Positions 43,322-51,569 of a stretch of 64,000 nt of DNA are shown here, in pieces. Within the stretch, counting starts at the first letter, position 1. Every line of letters begins with the position of its first letter. The translations under genes were made by a program, and so were the position numbers. This DNA comes from Nocardioides islandensis. Lineage in GTDB: Bacteria > Actinomycetota > Actinomycetes > Propionibacteriales > Nocardioidaceae. The DNA lies in the NCBI RefSeq assembly GCF_015352455.1, contig NZ_JADKPN010000002.1, positions 1-64,000 of the forward strand, given 5' to 3'. The notes beneath the pieces are model-generated. The model did not search any database. It was given only the letters and a program-made list of their open reading frames with translations, and was not told the DNA's origin.

Positions 43322-43560
43322 TGGTCGAGCCCGCGAGCGCCAGCGAGCGGTGTCGAGACCCCGTGAGCTGACCACGAACCTGTCACCGGGGTCTCGTGAC
43401 GGGACTTCGTCCCTCCTCGACCAGCGGTAGCCGGGGTCTCGTGACGGGACTTCGTCCCTCCTCGACCAGCGGTAGCCGGGGTCTCGTGACGGGACTTCGT
43501 CCCTCCTCGACCAGCGGTAGCCCGGGTCCCGCGGCGGGACTTCGTCCCGGCTCGACCACC
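43322..43560 (+). repeat. Palindromic repeat block with 45-bp tandem units
   Basis: A GTCGAGACC-type left arm (43322-43360) is followed by three identical copies (43390-43427, 43435-43472, 43480-43517; hairpin GGGAC-TTC-GTCCC) at a 45-bp period, and one decayed copy (43524-43560). It fills the 249-bp gap between convergent genes and ends at the helicase stop codon. Confidence 0.92.
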
Positions 43561-45698
43561 TAGTGCTGCCGTCGGGCCTTCAGCGCGTCGACCAGCAGCG
43601 CGACGAGGGCCTCGACCTGGACGTCGACCGAGGAGGCCTCGATGTCCAGCCCGTCGAGGGCACGGGCGGCCAGGCCGGCCTTGCTGTCGATCAGCTCGGC
43701 GACCTTGGTGTCGATCGTCTGCGCGGCGATGATCCGCCAGGCGGTGACCGGCTCGTCCTGGCCGATGCGGTGGACGCGGTCGATCGCCTGGGTCTGCTCG
43801 GCGTCGGTCCACGAGAGCTCGGCCAGCACGAGGTTCGAGGCGACCTGGAGGTTGATGCCCACGCCGGCCGCGGTCAGCGAGCACACGATCACGGCGACGT
43901 CGGGGTCCTCGATGAAGTCCTTGATGTTCCGCTCGCGGGCGGTGCGGGTCTGGTCGCCACGGATCGTGGAGTACCTGAGCCCGCGCCGCTCGAACGTGCC
44001 CTGCGCCGCGTCCATCACGTCGATGTGCTTGGCGAAGAAGACGACCTTGCCGACGTTGCGCGCGAGCTGCGCGGCGTAGTCGGCCGCCAGCCCGGCCTTG
44101 GCCTGGCCGATGCGGCGCATCATGCCGAAGACGTTCTCGCCGGTGGACTCCTCGTCGGAGTCCTCGCGCTCCCACGTCGCGACGCGGCGCACGAGCTCCA
44201 GGTCGATGCCGTCCTCGTCGAGCGTGGCTTCCGTACGACGGGTGGCCAGCGCCGACTCGTACCTCGCGACCAGACGTCGGGCGAGCTCCGCCTCGGCCTC
44301 GCGGATGGAGCGGCCCAGGTCGTCGTCGAGCTCGACCGGGATGTCGGCGATCCGGCGCGCCGGGATGTCCTTGGCCACGTCGACCTTGCGGCGCCGGACG
44401 ATGCCCTGGTCGACCACGCACTTGCGGGCGGCCGGGTAGAAGCCCGGGTCGGCCGGGGTCAGGCCGGTCGCCTCGAGGGCGTCCATCAGGGTGCCGAGCG
44501 GCTTCTTGTCGTCGACCCAGCCGAGGTACTCCCAGATGGCCTGGAAGTCCTCGATGTCGTTGATCAGCGGCGTGCCGGTGAGCGCGAAGAGGAGCGGCCG
44601 ACCCGTGCGGGCGCGGATGCGGTCGGCGACGGTGAGGACGTTCTGCGAGCGCTGGGACGTCTTGTTCTTGATGAAGTGCGCCTCGTCGACGACCATCGCG
44701 CGGAACCCGAAGTCGCCGAGCCAGCCCACGTGCCGGTCGAGCACCTCGTAGTTGACCACGATGATGTCGGCGAAGCCGTTGATGTCGTGGCCGTCGCCGT
44801 GGATGACCGTGGCGGTGCGGTGCGGCACCCAGATGCCGGCCTCGCGGGCCCAGTTCATCTTCACGACGTTCGGGACGACCGCCAGCAGCGGGAACGCGTC
44901 GGCGGCCTCGGCCCCGAGCAGCGCCTGCGCGGTCTTGCCCAGGCCCGGCTCGTCGGCGAGCAGGAAGGTGCGGTGTCCGTCGGCCGCGGCCGCGACCACC
45001 TCGGCCTGGTGCTTCATCAGCTGGAGCGCGCCGGGGAGCATCACCTCGCGCGCCTCGGGGAGCGGCATCGAGGTGGCGGCGCCGTTGCCGACCTCCTCGA
45101 ACGACCGGAACAGCGGCCCGAGCAGCTCCCACCCGGCCAGTCGCCGGGCCTGGCCGCGGCCCTGCGAGACGGCGGTGAAGTCGGGTGCCAGGAACGGGTT
45201 GGACAGCTGGCGGGAGAGGACGGACTGGGGGACGACGCGGCGCTCGACCACCAGCGGGAACCCGTCGTCCTCCTCGGGCTCCTCCTCCTCGACCTCGAGG
45301 CCGGCGCGCTCGAGCATCGCCCGGCGCATCTCGGAGGCCTGGTCGGAGACCTTGGCGGTGTCGGACAGGAGGGTGAACAAGGACGGCTCGCGGGCCGCGG
45401 TCTGGGCGAGGATCGTGGCGATGCCGTCGAGCCGCTTGAGCTCGCCGTCGCGCTTGGCCTCGGTCAACGTGGTGTCCGTCCGGACCCGGGCGCGTTCCTC
45501 GCGCGCCAGCAGGGCCACGGCCTGGAACCGGGAGCGCACCGAAGTCGCCTGACCCCGCTCGACGGCGGACTCGATCTCGCGCACGGCACGCGCCAGGATC
45601 GGGATCAGCCCCTCGTTGTCGAGGGGTCGGGTGCGCTGCCGACCGTTGGTACGGCGCTGGCCGGACCGCTGGGTCTGGCGCTGGCGACTCCGAGCCAA
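43560..45698 (-). CDS. SNF2-family DEAD/DEAH helicase
   Basis: A 712-residue SWI2/SNF2-like ATPase. Walker A LADEPGLGKT is near residue 244, the DEAH box VVDEAHFIKN near 336, LFALTGTPLINDIEDF follows, and motif VI AIDRVHRIGQ is near 640. It resembles SMARCAL1-like annealing helicases. The start is TTG at 45698 with GAGGAGGAGC 7 nt upstream; no ATG/GTG gives a better start, and the frame above it codes low-complexity sequence. A 200-nt leader lies upstream. No methyltransferase or nuclease partner is adjacent except the ScoMcrA-head-like gene. Confidence 0.85.
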   Translation of the reverse strand: MARSRQRQTQRSGQRRTNGRQRTRPLDNEGLIPILARAVREIESAVERGQATSVRSRFQAVALLAREERARVRTDTTLTEAKRDGELKRLDGIATILAQTAAREPSLFTLLSDTAKVSDQASEMRRAMLERAGLEVEEEEPEEDDGFPLVVERRVVPQSVLSRQLSNPFLAPDFTAVSQGRGQARRLAGWELLGPLFRSFEEVGNGAATSMPLPEAREVMLPGALQLMKHQAEVVAAAADGHRTFLLADEPGLGKTAQALLGAEAADAFPLLAVVPNVVKMNWAREAGIWVPHRTATVIHGDGHDINGFADIIVVNYEVLDRHVGWLGDFGFRAMVVDEAHFIKNKTSQRSQNVLTVADRIRARTGRPLLFALTGTPLINDIEDFQAIWEYLGWVDDKKPLGTLMDALEATGLTPADPGFYPAARKCVVDQGIVRRRKVDVAKDIPARRIADIPVELDDDLGRSIREAEAELARRLVARYESALATRRTEATLDEDGIDLELVRRVATWEREDSDEESTGENVFGMMRRIGQAKAGLAADYAAQLARNVGKVVFFAKHIDVMDAAQGTFERRGLRYSTIRGDQTRTARERNIKDFIEDPDVAVIVCSLTAAGVGINLQVASNLVLAELSWTDAEQTQAIDRVHRIGQDEPVTAWRIIAAQTIDTKVAELIDSKAGLAARALDGLDIEASSVDVQVEALVALLVDALKARRQH

Positions 45699-45927
45699 GA
45701 GAGCTCCTCCTCGGGGGTCCGGCGGTGTGCCGGACGTGGTTCCGCCACAGGCTCGTCCGGTCCGGGAGGTCGGACCGCCGGTGGAGCCTGCTGGCTCCGG
45801 GAGACGACCTCCGGGACGAGAGACGGTCTTGGTCAGGGGCACGTTCAGGGCCGTGTCGCCTGACGAGGACCGCGGGCACGGTCCGGACCTGTGCACTGCC
45901 AGCATAGCCAACGGCCGGGCGTGTGTC
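45699..45927 (-). promoter_or_regulatory. Long structured leader of the SNF2 helicase gene
   Basis: About 220 nt without a gene. On the minus strand TTGGCT and TATGCT lie near 45914-45903, which could be a promoter, giving a leader of roughly 200 nt. It includes GTCCGGC-N5-GCCGGAC (45718-45736) near the ribosome-binding site. No known riboswitch class is recognised. Confidence 0.3.
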
Positions 45928-47178
45928 CTAGACGGGGGAAACCTCGTGGGATGGTCCGGACCGGCGCTCCAGGTGGCGTACCGACGGGAAGAGCAGCGAC
46001 AGCAGCGCCGAGCCGCCCATCACGGCGCCGACGACCACCAGCCAGCGGTCGAAGCCGACGGCGTCCGCCACCGGCCCGGTGAAGGCCAGGCCGAGCGGCC
46101 GGGCGACGAACGAGCCGACCAGGTCGAAGGAGTAGACGCGGGCCAGCTTCTCCTCGGCGACGTTCTGCTGGATCGACAGGTCCCAGTTGACGCTGAAGAT
46201 CTCCAGCCCGAACCCGTGCACGAACGCACCCAGGAGCAGCAGGCCGAGGTGCCCGCCCCCGGTCCCGCCGAGCGCCATCGCGAACGGGAAGGCCGCCGTC
46301 AGCGACAGCATCGCGGTGCCGACGAACAGCCCGTGACGGGGTCGCCAGCGCAGCGACACCAGCCCGCCCGCGATGAAGCCGGCCATCAGCGCCGCCAGCG
46401 CCCACCCCCACGCGGCCCGGCCGAGGTCGTCGCCGACCACGATCGGGCCGAGGACGGACTGGGCACCGCCGAAGAACAGGTGGTACAGCAGCGCCTGCCC
46501 GATCAGCAGCCACAGCCACGTGTGCCGGAACACCTCGGCCGCGCCGGCGCGGAGGTCGCCGACCAGGCTCGGCCGGGACTCGGCGGCACGGGAAGTCGCG
46601 ACCACCCGGATGAGGCCGAAGCAGACGGCGGCCACGGCGTACGTCGCCGCATCGACCGCGATGGCCCAGCCGGACCCGAACGAGGCCACCAGCAGACCCG
46701 CGACCGAGAAGCCGATGACACTCGCGGCGTTCTGGCACAGGCGCCGGCCGGCGACGGCCGCGGGCAGGTCGCCCTCGGGGACCGTCTGGCGGGTCATCGC
46801 CGAGGACGACGGGCCGGCCAGCGCGCCGAGGCTGCCGTTGACGATGCCGACGACCATCAGCAGCGAGATCGAGCCCCAGCCGGCGATCAGGGCCACGGCC
46901 ACGACGCCCTGGGTGAGGAACGCGGCGGCCGACGAGCCCTGCATCATCACCTGGCGCGGCAGCCGGTCGCCGAGCACGCCGCCGAAGAGCACGGTGACGA
47001 CCTCGGCCAGGGCGTACGCCGCCACCACCAGACCGAGGTCGGAGGCCGACCCGCCGAGGTCGAGCACCGCGAAGGCCAGCGCCACCGGCGCGATCGACCC
47101 ACCGAGCGAGCTGACGGTCACCCCGGTCACGAGCAGGCGGTAGTCACGATGGCGGAGCAGCCCGAGGAACCCGTTCAC
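45928..47178 (-). CDS. MFS transporter
   Basis: A 416-residue 12-helix MFS transporter of the DHA3-like (enterobactin/macrolide exporter) type: LLRHRDYRLLVTGVTVSSLG opening, FGGVLGDRLPRQVMM (motif A) and VNGSLGALAGPSSSAMTRQ. Substrate unknown. The GTG start has TAATCT-N7 upstream (leaderless type) and TTGACG 18 nt before it. Divergent from a marR gene. Confidence 0.85.
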   Translation of the reverse strand: MNGFLGLLRHRDYRLLVTGVTVSSLGGSIAPVALAFAVLDLGGSASDLGLVVAAYALAEVVTVLFGGVLGDRLPRQVMMQGSSAAAFLTQGVVAVALIAGWGSISLLMVVGIVNGSLGALAGPSSSAMTRQTVPEGDLPAAVAGRRLCQNAASVIGFSVAGLLVASFGSGWAIAVDAATYAVAAVCFGLIRVVATSRAAESRPSLVGDLRAGAAEVFRHTWLWLLIGQALLYHLFFGGAQSVLGPIVVGDDLGRAAWGWALAALMAGFIAGGLVSLRWRPRHGLFVGTAMLSLTAAFPFAMALGGTGGGHLGLLLLGAFVHGFGLEIFSVNWDLSIQQNVAEEKLARVYSFDLVGSFVARPLGLAFTGPVADAVGFDRWLVVVGAVMGGSALLSLLFPSVRHLERRSGPSHEVSPV

Positions 47179-47192
47179 GACACCCAGATTAC

Positions 47193-47219
47193 TTCGCTAG
47201 CGAATTATTCGTCAACGAA
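47193..47219. promoter_or_regulatory. Paired MarR operators
   Basis: TTCGCTAGCGAA (47193-47204) and TTCGTCAACGAA (47208-47219) are two palindromes 15 bp apart. They cover the -35 and spacer of the MFS promoter and lie just upstream of the marR -10 (TACCAT at 47236-47241). MarR autoregulation plus MFS repression is the simplest reading. Confidence 0.7.
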
Positions 47220-47248
47220 CTAGAAGCCGGCGAAGTACCATCGGGGCC

Positions 47249-47752
47249 GTGGCGGAGACCGACTGGACCGACCGACATGTCGCGCGCTGGCGGTCGCACT
47301 GGGTGGACATCCACTTCGACGACGAGGTCGAAGCCCTGGTGACGCGCATCGGACGCCTGCAGCGGTTCCTCAAGAGCACGGTCCAGACCGCGGTGGCCGA
47401 GGTCGGCATCCAGGACTTCGAGTACGAGACGCTGCACTCGCTGATGATCAGGGACACGCCCGGCACCGCGTCCCCGACCGACCTCGCCGAGGACCTCGGC
47501 GTCTCCGGGGCGGGGATGACCGGTCGGCTGGACGGCTTGGAGAAGGCTGGTTGGGTACAACGGACTCACTCGCCCGACGACCGTCGCCGCGTGGTCGTCG
47601 AGATCACGCGGGAGGGCGCCGACATCTGGAGGAGAGCGATGGCCCTGCGCGGCGCCCAGGAGGAGGAGCTGGCTTCCGTGCTCAACGACCGCGAGCGCGT
47701 GCAGCTGAACCGGCTCCTCAAGAAGCTGACCCTCTGGACGGAGACCCGGTGA
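47249..47752 (+). CDS. MarR family transcriptional regulator
   Basis: A 167-residue MarR regulator. The winged helix is TDLAEDLGVSGAGMTGRLDG LEKAGWVQRTHSPDDRRR, inside a helical dimer frame. The GTG start has TACCAT at 47236-47241 and 7 nt, and no ribosome site. It is divergent from an MFS gene and overlaps the SRPBCC gene downstream by 4 nt, so the target set may include its own operon. Confidence 0.9.
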   Translation: MAETDWTDRHVARWRSHWVDIHFDDEVEALVTRIGRLQRFLKSTVQTAVAEVGIQDFEYETLHSLMIRDTPGTASPTDLAEDLGVSGAGMTGRLDGLEKAGWVQRTHSPDDRRRVVVEITREGADIWRRAMALRGAQEEELASVLNDRERVQLNRLLKKLTLWTETR

Positions 47753-48225
47753 CGCACTTCTCCGTGTCGACGACGTCCAGCGCCACCGTCGAGGCCGACC
47801 GCACGCGCGTCTGGGCGGCGCTCACCGACCCCGACCTGCTGCCGCGCCTCACGCCGTACCTGCGGCGCATCGACGCCGATACCGACGGCGATGTCGTGCG
47901 CTGGACCTGGCACCTGGTCCGCATCCCCGTGCTCGGCTCGATGGTGTCGCCGTCCTTCACCGAGGTGATGACCTACGACGAACCGAGCCGGATCGACTTC
48001 GAGCACGACCCGCGGCGGACCGACGAGAAGGCCGGGGTGGAAGGCCGCTACGACCTGTCCGAGGTCTCCGGGGGCACCTACCTGGAGATCGCCTTGGGGA
48101 TCCGGGTCGAGCTGCCGTTCCCGAAGATCGCCAAGCCCGCGGTGCACACCGCGATGCGTGCGGTCGTGGCCACCATGGGCGCGCGCTTCTCGCGCAACCT
48201 GGTGCGCCACCTCAAGGCGGGCTGA
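47749..48225 (+). CDS. SRPBCC family protein
   Basis: A 158-residue START/SRPBCC-type ligand-binding protein: VEADRTRVWAALTDPDLLPR, FTEVMTYDEPSRIDFEHDP, YDLSEVSGGTYLEIALGI. It probably binds a hydrophobic small molecule. It is placed between the MarR regulator and the NAD-binding protein, with coupled starts and stops (GTGA and TGATG). Confidence 0.8.
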   Translation: MTHFSVSTTSSATVEADRTRVWAALTDPDLLPRLTPYLRRIDADTDGDVVRWTWHLVRIPVLGSMVSPSFTEVMTYDEPSRIDFEHDPRRTDEKAGVEGRYDLSEVSGGTYLEIALGIRVELPFPKIAKPAVHTAMRAVVATMGARFSRNLVRHLKAG

Positions 48226-49289
48226 TGCGGATCCTGGTGCTCGGCGCCACGGGTTACGTCGGTTCGCGGCTCGTCCCCGCGTTGCTCGGCGCCGGCCACG
48301 AGGTCGTCGCCGCGTCCTCCTCCCCCGCCGACCCGACGCGCTTCTCCTGGGGCCGGGGCGTGACCTGGCGGCAGTGCGACGTCTCCGACGAGCGCGCCGT
48401 CGGCCGGGCCGTGCGGGACGCGGAGGGTGTCTGCTACCTCGTGCACGCCCTGCGTCGGCGCGGCTTCTCCGAGCTCGACCGCGTCGGCGCGACGCACGTG
48501 CGCGACGCCGCGTCCGCGGCCGGCGTCCGCCGGCTGGTCTACCTCTCCGGCCTGGTGCCGAGGCTCGAGCGCGGGCAGGCACTCTCGGAGCACCTCGCGT
48601 CGCGGCTGGAGGTCGAGCAGATCCTCGACGGGACCGACTGCCCGGTCCTCACGCTCCGCGCCGGCGTGGTCATCGGCGCCGGCTCCACGTCGTACGAGGT
48701 CGTCCGCCAGCTCGCCTCGTTGCTGCTGGTGCAGCCCGTCCCGGCGTGGATGCGCACCCGCGTGCAGCCGGTCGCCGTGAGCGACGTGGTGAGGGCGCTG
48801 GTCGACGCCTACGAGGACGCTGCCCCGACCGGCGCGGTCGACCTGGTCGGGCCGGACGTGCTGTCGTACCCCGAGCTGCTCGCGGCGTACGCCCGCGTCG
48901 CCGGTCTCCCCCGCCTCCGTCTGCCCGCGCCGGTCGCACCCGTGACGCTGGTCGGGCTGGTCACCGCTGCCCTCGTCGGGGCGCCCTTCTGGACCGTGAC
49001 CGCGCTGGTCGAGAGCCTGCGCCACGACATGGTCGGCCGCCCGGGTCACCTCTGGGTGCCCGACAGCGGGTCGATGCTCGGCGTGGAGGAGGCGCTCGCC
49101 CGGTCTCTCGGGCAGCGCGGTCCCGACGTGCCCGAGGCGCCGCTCGCCGGTGACCCCGCCTGGACGCGGATGCGGGCGCCGGTGCTCGACGAGCTGGGGG
49201 CGCCGGCGTTCGTGCGGGCCGGGACCAGCCTGGCGCTCAGGAGGCTGGCCGACGTCCGCGGCGTGTTCCGCAACGGTGTCGGCTCCTGA
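48225..49289 (+). CDS. NAD(P)H-binding (atypical SDR) protein
   Basis: A 354-residue atypical SDR/NmrA-like protein: ILVLGATGYVGSRLVPALLG, VYLSGLVPRLERG and the APVAPVTLVGLVTAALVGAP helix. It lacks the YxxxK pair, so may be a sensor, or act in quinone or lipid metabolism. ATG 48225 overlaps the SRPBCC stop. A hydrophobic stretch near residue 240 may anchor it to the membrane. Confidence 0.8.
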   Translation: MRILVLGATGYVGSRLVPALLGAGHEVVAASSSPADPTRFSWGRGVTWRQCDVSDERAVGRAVRDAEGVCYLVHALRRRGFSELDRVGATHVRDAASAAGVRRLVYLSGLVPRLERGQALSEHLASRLEVEQILDGTDCPVLTLRAGVVIGAGSTSYEVVRQLASLLLVQPVPAWMRTRVQPVAVSDVVRALVDAYEDAAPTGAVDLVGPDVLSYPELLAAYARVAGLPRLRLPAPVAPVTLVGLVTAALVGAPFWTVTALVESLRHDMVGRPGHLWVPDSGSMLGVEEALARSLGQRGPDVPEAPLAGDPAWTRMRAPVLDELGAPAFVRAGTSLALRRLADVRGVFRNGVGS

Positions 49290-49304
49290 CCGTACGGTGA
49301 CCTG

Positions 49305-49484
49305 GTGAGCACGGTTGCCCAGTCCCTCGCGCAAGCAGTCGACCCGGCCTGCTCGGTGCCGCCGAAGGACGGCCTGCCGCCGTGCGACAACTGCGGGGCC
49401 GGCATGCGGTGGGAGACCTCGCACCAGCGATGTGACCGCTGCGGCCACATCGTGCCGTGCTGCGAGGGCGCCCCCCTGGGCTGA
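49305..49484 (+). CDS. Mini zinc-ribbon protein
   Basis: A 59-residue protein carrying two CxxC knuckles (CDNC and CDRC, 14 residues between) plus a CC pair near the end (VPCCEGAPLG), typical of small zinc ribbons. The GTG start follows TACGGT at 49293-49298 and 6 nt. It ends 2 nt before the MOSC gene, so the two may be co-expressed. No annotated family was recognised. Confidence 0.65.
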   Translation: MSTVAQSLAQAVDPACSVPPKDGLPPCDNCGAGMRWETSHQRCDRCGHIVPCCEGAPLG

Positions 49485-49486
49485 GC

Positions 49487-49933
49487 GTGACCGAGCCCGT
49501 CACCGTCGTCGCACTGCACGTCGCACCCGGGGCGCGACTGCCGGTGAAGTCTGTCGACCGGGTGACGGTGGAGGCCGGCAAGGGCATCGTCGGCGACCGG
49601 TACCACGGCACGAAGCACCGGCACGTCAGCGTGCAGTCGGCGACGGCCCTGGCCGAGGCGGCCGAACTGTTCGGCTCGCCCATCGACGCGGCCGGCACGC
49701 GGCGCAACGTGACGGTCTCGCACGGCGACGTCCCTCGTCAGCCGGGCGATCGGATCCGCGTCGGCGACGTGCTCCTCGAGGTGGTGCGGGTCGCGGCCCC
49801 CTGCAAGCTCCTCGACGACACGCTCGGCCGCGGGGCGCTGGAGGCGCTGCGGCGCCGCGCCGGGTCGATCTTCCGCGTCCTGGAGGGCGGCACCATCGCG
49901 GTCGGCGACCCCGTGGCTGACGAGGAGACGTAA
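49487..49933 (+). CDS. MOSC-domain protein
   Basis: A 148-residue MOSC-domain protein: LPVKSVDRVTVEAGKGIVGD RYHGTKHRHVSV, RRNVTVSH, then APCKLLDD with the catalytic cysteine and GTIAVGD. MOSC proteins move sulfur to or from molybdenum cofactor or act on N-hydroxylated compounds. The start GTG lies 2 nt after the zinc-ribbon gene. Confidence 0.88.
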   Translation: MTEPVTVVALHVAPGARLPVKSVDRVTVEAGKGIVGDRYHGTKHRHVSVQSATALAEAAELFGSPIDAAGTRRNVTVSHGDVPRQPGDRIRVGDVLLEVVRVAAPCKLLDDTLGRGALEALRRRAGSIFRVLEGGTIAVGDPVADEET

Positions 49934-49954
49934 CCGGCCTCGTTACCGTGGCAG

Positions 49955-51556
49955 GTGATGCACCCCGTCCGCCGGACCGTCGTGACGGCGGTCCTGGCTG
50001 TCCTCAGCGCGACCGCACCGTTCGCGGGCGCGCTCGTCGCGGTCGCCTACGCACCCCCCGCGCACGTCGAGATCGCGGGCCAGGACGTGTCGGTGAAGCC
50101 GGTGCTCGGCCAGGACACCAGCCGGCTGCTCGACGGTGCCCTGGTGCGGTCGGAGCACGCGCACGTCGGGTTCCTCGGCAAGGACATCGGCGTCGACGTG
50201 GACGCCGACTGGAACCGGCTGATCCCGAGCGACAAGCAGACGCGCGCGTACCTGACCGCCCTCTGGGACGACCCCACCCCGCAGATCGGCCGGCTGCAGG
50301 ACGCGGCGCGGCGCCACCTGCTCCTCTGGGGCGCGGTCGGGTTCGGCACCGGGCTGGTCGCGGTCTCAGGCGTCTGGGCCGGACTGTGGTACCGCCGCCG
50401 CCGGCTGTCCCGCTTGGAGCCGGAGCAGGCCGACGTCGTACGCCGGCACAACCGGCGGCTGCGCTGGTCAACGGCCGTCGTGGGCACCGCCGCGCTGGTG
50501 GCGGTGGACGTCGTGGCCGTCGACGTGTGGCGGCACGACGACCACCACGTCGTGGTCAGCAGCCCGGTGTTCGCCGGGACGACCCTCGAGGGCACCGAGG
50601 TCAACGGGCTGGCCTCGGAGGTGCTGCCGTTCCTGTCGATCCTGCGGCCGAGATCCACGTTCTACGACACCGCGGCGGCCAACCTCGAAGCGGCGCTGGC
50701 AGAGCGACCGAGCCTGCAACGCACGGGCGACGAGGTGGTGTTCGTGCTCGCCGAGGACTTCGAGGACGTCAACGGGATGGCCCGCCAGGTCGGCCTGGCC
50801 GCGGACGAGGTGGACGCGAGCTTCCTGGCGATCACCGGGGACCTCACGTTCGCCGGGCTCGCGGTCGAGACCTACATCGTGGACACCGTCGACTACTACT
50901 CGCAGAACCGGCCGGTGTACTTCACCCCCGGCCTGCACGACACCTCCGTCGTCATCGCGGCGGCCCGCGCCCGCGGCTGGCACGTCGCCGAGGGCAGGAC
51001 CGTCGAGGCCGACGGGCTGCACCTCCTCCTGGCCCCCGACCCACGGCTGTCGACGGTCGGGGCGTTCGGGTCGGGCAACGTGCTGCGCGACCCCGAGGTC
51101 GACACCGACCGGCTGGTCAGCGACACCATCGACAAGGCGTGCAAGGAGGAGCCCGACTTCGTGCTGCTGCACGACCACCTGCTCGGCCGGCGGATCGCCG
51201 AGGCGGGGTGCCAGGGCGTCGCCGTGCTGGACGGCCGGTCGTTCCAGTTCGTGGGACCGCAGGAGGTGCCGACGACGTCCGGCCCGCCGGCGATCGAGTT
51301 CACAGGAGGCAGCACCGGCGGGCACGTCGATACCCGGCCCGACCCGGGCACCATCACGCACCCCGCCCGGTTCGCGATCCTGACGGTGCAGCCCGACACC
51401 GGTGAGACGTCGTACGCCGTCGTGACGGTCAACCCCGACGCGTCGGTGACGGTGACGCCGGAGATCAGCCTCGAGATGGCCTACGAACGGTTCGTGTCCA
51501 CCGGCGACACCGGCCTGCCACTGGCACCGCCGGGCGCGCAGCCGGGGCGGCCCTAG
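49955..51556 (+). CDS. Membrane metallophosphoesterase-like protein
   Basis: A 533-residue protein with an N-terminal membrane helix (AVLAVLSATAPFAGALVAVA), a second pair of helices (LLLWGAVGFGTGLVAVSGVW; STAVVGTAALVAVDVVAVDV) and a soluble domain from about 215. The latter resembles calcineurin-like phosphoesterases but with altered metal motifs: LAEDFEDVNG, ITGDLTFAG, TPGLHDTS for GNHD, LLHDHLLG. The start may be GTG 49955 or ATG 49958. Catalysis is uncertain. Confidence 0.65.
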   Translation: MMHPVRRTVVTAVLAVLSATAPFAGALVAVAYAPPAHVEIAGQDVSVKPVLGQDTSRLLDGALVRSEHAHVGFLGKDIGVDVDADWNRLIPSDKQTRAYLTALWDDPTPQIGRLQDAARRHLLLWGAVGFGTGLVAVSGVWAGLWYRRRRLSRLEPEQADVVRRHNRRLRWSTAVVGTAALVAVDVVAVDVWRHDDHHVVVSSPVFAGTTLEGTEVNGLASEVLPFLSILRPRSTFYDTAAANLEAALAERPSLQRTGDEVVFVLAEDFEDVNGMARQVGLAADEVDASFLAITGDLTFAGLAVETYIVDTVDYYSQNRPVYFTPGLHDTSVVIAAARARGWHVAEGRTVEADGLHLLLAPDPRLSTVGAFGSGNVLRDPEVDTDRLVSDTIDKACKEEPDFVLLHDHLLGRRIAEAGCQGVAVLDGRSFQFVGPQEVPTTSGPPAIEFTGGSTGGHVDTRPDPGTITHPARFAILTVQPDTGETSYAVVTVNPDASVTVTPEISLEMAYERFVSTGDTGLPLAPPGAQPGRP

Positions 51557-51569
51557 AGCCTTCGGGCTG

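Noticed and set aside
43390..43560. Regular repeats that look like a CRISPR array
   Set aside because: The spacing between copies is 7 bp and identical, the fourth copy is decayed, there are no unique spacers and no cas genes.
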